Below are positions 58,163 to 64,000 of a stretch of 64,000 nucleotides of DNA, piece after piece. This DNA is from Polytrichum commune (Eukaryota > Streptophyta > Polytrichopsida > Polytrichales > Polytrichaceae), in NCBI GenBank assembly GCA_950295325.1, contig OX485804.1, positions 10,044,001 to 10,108,000 of the forward strand, written 5' to 3'. Position 1 is the first letter of the stretch; each line of letters starts with the position of its first letter. A model generated the notes under the pieces. The model was not told the origin of the DNA and did no database searches. It worked only from the letters and a program-made list of their open reading frames with translations. A program made the position numbers and the translations under genes.

Positions 58163-60364
58163 ATGGCCAACAGCGACAACACCACCTACGGTTCCGCTTT
58201 CGATGACTCTGCCAAGCGCGGGTTAGGGTCGTAACCTGATCTGCCTATTGTTTCTCTCATGTATCATCTCGATTGCATGCAAGATGCAGTGTTCATTGGT
58301 GGCGTAATGATGGAGTTCTGATTGTTTTTTTTTAGTGCGCTACTTAGTTTTGCACATTTTGGGTTTGCATCCCATTATGTCTGAGATGTAAACCCTTGCT
58401 ATGTAAAATGCTACTGTTTCGTTAACAGCAGTTTTCTGTGTTTATCAATTGTTTGCGATTGACGAGTGAACGGGACATGGTTGTTTTGGCATATAGCATG
58501 CTGATAGTAGCTATTCCGATCTCGAGAACTTGGATGCGTCGAGGAGAGCTATGTTCATAAGAATCTTGGAGGAGAGGGTTCTTGGTGAGGTGTACTGGTG
58601 GATTAGGGAAGGTGGTGCTTTGTACGTAACGGTATTTTGTTTTCTCCATGGGTTGTTTTCTCTTCGTGACCTTTCCATGTTCTGGAATGCAGTAGGGACA
58701 ATGCCGACAAAGCCATGACTGACGCAGGGAATGCTGCTCAAGATTCCTACGCGGCTGGAAAGGCTAAAGCCTCTCAAGCAGCCGATGCTGCCAAGGACTA
58801 CTCCAAGCAGGCTGGCGACAAAGCCTCCGAGGCTTGGGGAGCCGCCAAGGACACCACCAAGCAGGTATAGCACTCGCCTGCTTCCATATTTTCCATAAAT
58901 TGTAAAGTCACTTGTCATGGCGAAACGTGCCTGTGAACATTCACAATCTGATGATGGAACATTCAAAGAAACATGTTGGAACATCTTGCCGAAGGTCGAA
59001 AATGTTGTAAATAATTTTGTTTGTTGCTTTTTATAACTTTTTATGCTATTAGAGGATTGTATATAATTGAGTTGATTGTGCAGGCTGCCGGTGATGCTCA
59101 AGATTATACACAACAGAAGGCAGGTGAGGCACAAGATGCCTCCCAGTCTGGATACGACCATGCTGCAAACAACGCACAGAACAGTGCTCAACAAGGAAAG
59201 ACAATTTTGCAGTCTGTCGTAGACAGCGTTTCTGCAACTGCAGCCTCTGTCAAGAATGCTGTCGTTGGAAATGCAACAGTTGCCAAGGACAACACATATG
59301 CTGGAGCACAGAAGACCACCGATGTCACGAGCCAGAAGGTCGGTGAGGCGCAGGATGGGTTGAAGAACTTGTCTATCTCCGCACAAGACAAGGCAGCTGA
59401 GGGAACACAAGCTACCAAGGGTTACGTACAGCAGGCTGTAGACCAGGTTGTGCAAACCGCTTACGCTGTGAAGGATGCAGTTGTAGCCAAAAGCAGCCAA
59501 GCAGCCGATACCGCCGTTGCAGCGAAAGATAACACTGTGCAATATTCCAAGGATACGTACAACTCCGCAGCACAGAAGGCCGCAGACACAACAAACGCAA
59601 CCACCGACACACTTGTCTCTGCTAAGGACACCGCTGTCCAAAAGGCACAAGATACTTACAACTACGCCGCAGATACAGCTAACCAAGCTTACAATTACGC
59701 TACAGGCACCGCTGTGTCTGCTAAGGATACTACTGTGAATACCACTACTGATGCATACAACGCTACTGTTGACAAGGCATACCAGGCTAAGGACACAACC
59801 GCTCAGATGGCCACCGACGCATTCAACACCGTTGCGGATAAGACTGTTGCAGCAAAGGATACAGCTGTGGACACTGCATCTCGTTCCTACAACGTTGCGG
59901 CCGAGAAGGCTGCTGCTGCAAAGGATCAGACAGTGCAAGCTGCACAGTCTGCATATGGTACTGCCGCAGATAAGACTACTCAGGGTTACAATGTTGCTGC
60001 TGATAAGTCTGCACAGGGTTACAATGTAGCTGCTGATAAGGTTGGGGCTGCGAAGGATACTACTATGGCGTATGCTGACCAGGGCAAGAACATTGCTGCT
60101 GACAAGGCAGGTGCTGCCAGAGATGCAACCATGGAATATACAAACCAGGGCAAGAATGTCGCTGCTGACAAGACCGAGCAGGCTGCGGAGTACACCAGGG
60201 CTAATGCTGCCGCAACGAAAGATCAGCAAGGTAAGCCCGGGTTGATGCAAAGCGTGGGTGATTCATTGTGGTCGGTGAAGGAATCTATCCTGGGAAAGGC
60301 AAACAATGCTGCTGCACAGACGCAAGATGTTGCTGCAGATGCACAGAGGCAAAGTAAACAATGA
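58163..60364 (+). CDS. Late embryogenesis abundant protein, group 3-like (LEA_4), 503 aa
   Basis: A large repetitive hydrophilic protein expected to form amphipathic helices on drying and shield membranes or proteins. Exons 58163-58221, 58693-58864 and 59084-60364 join in frame and start MANSDNTTYGSAFDDSAKR. Most of the protein is built from degenerate 11-residue units of the AxxKAxDxTxx kind, such as AKDTTVNTTTDAYN, AADKTTQGYN and AAKDQTVQAAQSAY. These are rich in Ala, Lys, Asp and Thr, and there is a single Trp near each end (EAWGAAKD; SLWSVKESILGK). There is no Cys, signal peptide or membrane span. The segments ILQSVVDSVSATAASVKNAV and LMQSVGDSLWSVKESILGK match a motif in the LEA protein at 40970-44329, suggesting common descent. 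ABRE-like boxes upstream fit stress induction. The exon 1 donor (GG|GTTAGG) is the weakest join but keeps the frame. Confidence 0.88.
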
Positions 60365-62470
60365 AGTTTGTAGAAAGGACTTAGCAAGTTGAGTAGGGTA
60401 GCGGTAGTATGTAGATGGTAATATGTGAGATTTTGTACAAAGCAGGAGATTTATATGTAGATCGAAGTATATGTATACTTGTTTATGGGTATTGATCTGT
60501 ATATGTTGGCTCTGGCAGTTTTGTAGATTAGCAGCTCCAGCATCATGGAGGTGGTGGTGATCTACGTTAGGGCAAGATCGAAGAATCGTTCCGATACTCC
60601 TGAAGGCTATGAAGATTGGTCAATTTATATTCCCCTTATTTGATTCATTTTTCTTGGGTTGCATTGTACATTGCCCACCTGGGCGCGCAAATGTGACGAG
60701 GTAGGAAAGGTCTTGTACATGCTTCTTATCATTGATAGTCGCGGTAGGGTTGAAATTTTTGTTGGTGAGACAGTGGTACTTGAGTATCAAAATGTAAGTC
60801 TACCAATATGCATGTCTGCATGACATTTTTTCCAATAGAAACAAGGTGCAATTAGATATCCAGGAACGGTTTTGATGTATTTTTTTTTTCCCCCTTATTG
60901 ATCTGGAGTATCTCAACTTTGTAATCTTTCAGTAATATTCTGCTGCTAATAGCAGTATGTCACTCACTCTCATTGCGGCATCATTGTTTTTCAATGTTTG
61001 TATTGGTTTTGTTACGTTATATGTGAATTGAAAAAGCTAATGGGACTAGAAGTATATAAGTCTGAAAGCAAACTAATTATCTGCAGTGGCGCAGTGCGGT
61101 AGCCTCCGTGAGGTGTAGAGGCTAATGTCAGCCTGATGTGTAGTTGACTTTGAAGATTGTGTATCCTTGCAATTATATTGTTAAGTACCCTCTAAATTAC
61201 TAAAGATCATTTTAATATTCTGGTGAAAGAATATTCCTTGGTACCCAAAACTCAAATGCACTACATTTTCTCACATCGATAGTGAAGTAAATTACCCAAC
61301 AAAATTTGTCGCAATTGTATGCCTCCATGTGAATAGTAAATTGAATTATATTCTGCCATATCTAACTGACAGTTTAATATTTGTGCATCTGCTGTGTGCA
61401 TGTGTTATTAATTGTTCGACAATCAATTATTTACAGTCAATAATAAAACATTTTAATTGAAAGCAGTGATGGGGGAATTTTTTTGGGCATAATTGGGTTA
61501 GATCCTAGCGTTTGCAAGTCCAACCGGTTTACATGTTGACATCCTCCGGGTTTCCTTTATTAAATTAGGATATATTCTCTAAATTCCTTTAAAATGATCG
61601 GTATTTTCCTGCAGTCTTAAACTTCAACCGGTTATTTCTCAAACTCAACCGGTTCATCTGTAACTAACTGTCAGTTCTGCCCGATCATAGATTGAAAGTT
61701 GAAATGTGTTTACAACGGCAACTCAACTTGTCCTTGGTATGAAGATTAGTATGCAGATTAGAAGTGTTGAAACAGATTTAGTGCCATACTATACGTGGTG
61801 GGTTATGTTGTATGACATGTCTATGCCTTTACATCTAAACTGGTAATACTCTCAAACTAATGTGATATCATTTTAACATTCTGTATGAATGAAGAGTACT
61901 ATTGTATCTGAAGTCAAATAAACTTCGGTCGGTTTCTCTGGTTTTAACATTTAATACTGTAGCCACTGCAATACTGTAGAATTACCACTGAACTTTGCTA
62001 ACTTCAAGCCACATATATTCACTCAAAAGCATCGTCAAAATAATTATTGTTGCATTTGGAGTACACATTTGGAATCCTCCACTTTAAAATCAAAAAGCAA
62101 ATTGAAATAGGCAATCCGTCAAAAGGAAAAGCTACGGCTTGCCAATAACATATGGTATGTTTACAATGTCACTTGAAACTGTAGTGCTTTCTATCCACAA
62201 GGTTTCCAGTTGCTACCTACCACATGTCACCTCCTGTGATTGTATTCAGGTTAATCATTTGCTGAAAGTTGAAAGGAGGAGCTTTAGCACATTATTGTGC
62301 AACTTGTGCGAGTATTCCCTGTAGAGGAAAAAGGAGATATTAATGTTAGCATTTCCAAGTTAATCTCCACATTGGATCATTCAAAACATTACTACTTGGG
62401 TTGCTTGAGTGATGCTCATGTAACGTAGACGCGCCTAAATAGAACATAGCAAGAGTCTGGACACCTAAGT
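60365..62470. other. Downstream flank of the LEA gene and intergenic DNA
   Basis: The first few hundred bases should hold the 3' untranslated region of the LEA gene. No other gene is seen. A diverged repeat shared with LEA intron 3 of the other gene lies at 61505-61690. The word ATGGGACTAGAAGTA at about 61039 is also found at about 45912. Confidence 0.5.
61505..61690. repeat. Dispersed repeat related to 41548-41720
   Basis: Carries the same ordered words as the copy in the first LEA gene's intron and is marked by three AACCGGTT-type sites. Its boundaries are approximate and no terminal repeats were found. Confidence 0.65.
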
Positions 62471-62479
62471 TATAAGTGT

Positions 62480-62700
62480 GTTGTATGTGGTTAGGTGTGG
62501 ATCCAAAAATGACACTAGAAAATATATTTTGTTTACAGGAGATTGGAGTACATGCTCCAAATATGCTCACCATTCGAAGCTCAATAGCTAACATGATTGT
62601 GGGGACCTATATGACCCACTTGATGAGCACACGAATCTTCACTTTGATACTGAATAAGAGATTCATACAAACTCTGAAGATTTTGAGGAAAATGTCTACA
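62480..62700. repeat. Dispersed family D, copy 6 (reverse)
   Basis: On the minus strand it reads ATCAAAGTGAAGATTCGTGTG, then GGGTCATATAGGTCCCC and GGATCCACACCTA, the same order as copies 3 and 4. It ends about 100 bp from the GH32 stop codon. Confidence 0.6.
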
Positions 62701-62812
62701 GGCACAAAAGTTTTTGCTAATCATCTTGCACTAATTGTGTTTTCCATATCCTACGAGAAGTGGGCACAGAGAGAGAAGTATTTAAATAATGCACGACTAC
62801 CTTATACATGAT

Positions 62813-63790
62813 TTAGTCTTGGAAATCTGTGAATTCCACCGTGCCCATGCTCCAGACGTCCACTTTGTGCGCAGTCACCGGGACGGAGCCATTGTTGAAG
62901 AGGAAGACATGAGCATTGGTTCCTTGAGCATATTGTGGATACACTCTTGATGTGATGACTGTCCGGCCACCTTGTGCAAATGTTTCCACCACAGAGTGGT
63001 CCACCTGTGGGCAAGCAATATAGTCAAAGTCGAGAGAAACAAATTGACGTGTAAAGTGAAGACAATGCCTTGAAATTGATATGACTTAGGGAGATCAAAT
63101 CCCTTATTTTGCCAGTTAAGATGTTTCGAATAGGAACAAGCTTGGATATACCTAAGCTCTCTGTATTTGAAGATTATGTTTGTGGGAAATGGAAACCTGT
63201 AGTACTGTGAGTTTGAAGGTTATGTTTCTTGGAAATGGACACCTATTAATATAGGATGAGTCTCTTTAACTTTGATTTGAGGTGCCCTTGCATAAGGGTG
63301 GAGCCTGAGTGTGGGAAGCAAGAATCAAGGAAATCCCAAGTGCAACTGACTTATTGTTCATAAAAACATCGTAAAAACCTTACAATGTTTCTAAATCTAG
63401 ACTACCATATTGGGATCTAGGTGACAGATTCGTGGAGAATTTAGTGGTTACGGAGGCTGTCCCCGTGAGCAACCGGAAACCCACGTAGCCTTAAAGTTGT
63501 ACTTAATAATCTGGAACTCTCCGAGGTTTTACAATAGTCATCATGTCTGTTTTAAAGTTTGGTCTGTGAATTGGGCCAGAGATTTGAGTACACTCACAAG
63601 AAGTCGCAGTGTAAGATGTTCATCATCTTCATAGATGTGGACATAGCTGCCATAAGTTGTTTTATCCGCCATCAAGCTCGCTGAAGCTGTAGACCTGTAT
63701 CCAAGGGCGAACACATGGCCAAGATGGTGAGACATTATAATCTCCGGAGAGACAATTAACCCTTGATATGTCCTGAGCATTCCATAATGC
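62813..63790 (-). CDS. Glycoside hydrolase family 32 (acid invertase-like), C-terminal exons only
   Basis: GH32 enzymes of plants split sucrose (invertase) or fructans in the vacuole or cell wall. Two exons are visible: one ending at 63598 and the last one, 63004-62813. They join in phase 0 across a GT-AG intron as [22 protein letters not shown]. That segment, with RVYP and LFNNG after it, is highly characteristic of the C-terminal beta-sandwich of plant acid invertases. The upstream exon has GLIVSPE and [19 protein letters not shown]; its start is uncertain, about 63760-63790 (AG acceptor candidates at 63756 and 63776 regions). The catalytic N-terminal domain (WMNDPNG, RDP and EC motifs) lies beyond the window or is absent, so activity cannot be judged, nor can vacuolar and cell-wall types be told apart. 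The protein ends at a TAA. Confidence 0.8.
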
Positions 63791-64000
63791 AAGTCACAAG
63801 TCTAGAATGAACAGGTGTTTGCTCCCAGTGTTGGTCTGGTATCGTTTTTTTTCTGATACTCTTCGGATATATATAACGAAGATTTCATATTTTCTGATAC
63901 CAATACAGTATGGGTATTTGACATTATTGTTGTTTTCGATACCATTCAAGTCTCTATACCATGCAAGAACCTTCATACTTAAGAGAAACCTTCCTAGTAC

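Noticed and set aside
58511-60250. 579-codon open frame on the minus strand, rich in Cys, Leu, Ser and Ile
   Set aside because: It lies exactly opposite the second LEA gene and spans its introns. The biased Ala/Lys/Asp codons of a LEA repeat leave the complementary frame free of stops, so this is a compositional shadow.
61080-61140. tRNA-like A box (GTGGCGCAGTGCGGTAGC) suggesting a tRNA or tRNA-derived SINE
   Set aside because: No B box (GGTTCGAATCC) at the right distance and no cloverleaf could be drawn.

Overview
This window looks like nuclear DNA from a green-lineage eukaryote, most likely a land plant. The genes have many GT-AG introns. They encode a plastid-type solanesyl diphosphate synthase, the SUMO E1 large subunit, cytosolic ribosomal protein S9, a plant-style TBC Rab-GAP, two LEA proteins and a GH32 invertase-like enzyme. 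A telo-box sits upstream of the ribosomal gene, and a short run of the plant telomere unit CCCTAAA lies in intergenic DNA. Several transposon types resemble plant Emigrant/Lemi (pogo) and Tourist (PIF/Harbinger) elements. I could not place the species; a seed-free plant would fit but is only a guess.

Layout. 1-5950: gene-free, with a tandem duplication and a dead pogo element. 5951-9306 (minus): solanesyl diphosphate synthase, six exons. 9307-18886: no gene, packed with tandem duplications and MITEs. 18887-24058 (minus): SAE2, eleven exons. 24059-31702: no recognisable gene. 31703-32690: an array of repeats that fold like H/ACA snoRNAs on the minus strand. 32945-33987 (minus): RPS9, three exons. 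36355-38919 (plus): intronless TBC protein with an internal repeat array. 40970-44329 (minus): LEA gene, four exons. 44330-58162: about 14 kb of repeats, including a second dead pogo element. 58163-60364 (plus): second LEA gene, three exons. 62813-63790 (minus): last two exons of a GH32 gene that runs off the window.

Exon joins were checked by reading phase across each splice site. The four spliced genes on the minus strand and the plus-strand LEA gene all give uninterrupted proteins (455, 617, 199, 300 and 503 aa).

The genes are mostly unrelated housekeeping functions. The exception is the LEA pair. They point away from each other, share a C-terminal-type motif (LQSV...SVKDAxVGK), and each has ACGT-core (ABRE-like) elements upstream, which suggests paralogues induced by drought or ABA. 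The most interesting candidate is the snoRNA-like array: its copies keep the same two-arm fold although their sequences have drifted, in places through wobble or paired changes. The MITE families with palindromic ends and the repeat expansion inside the TBC domain also deserve a second look.
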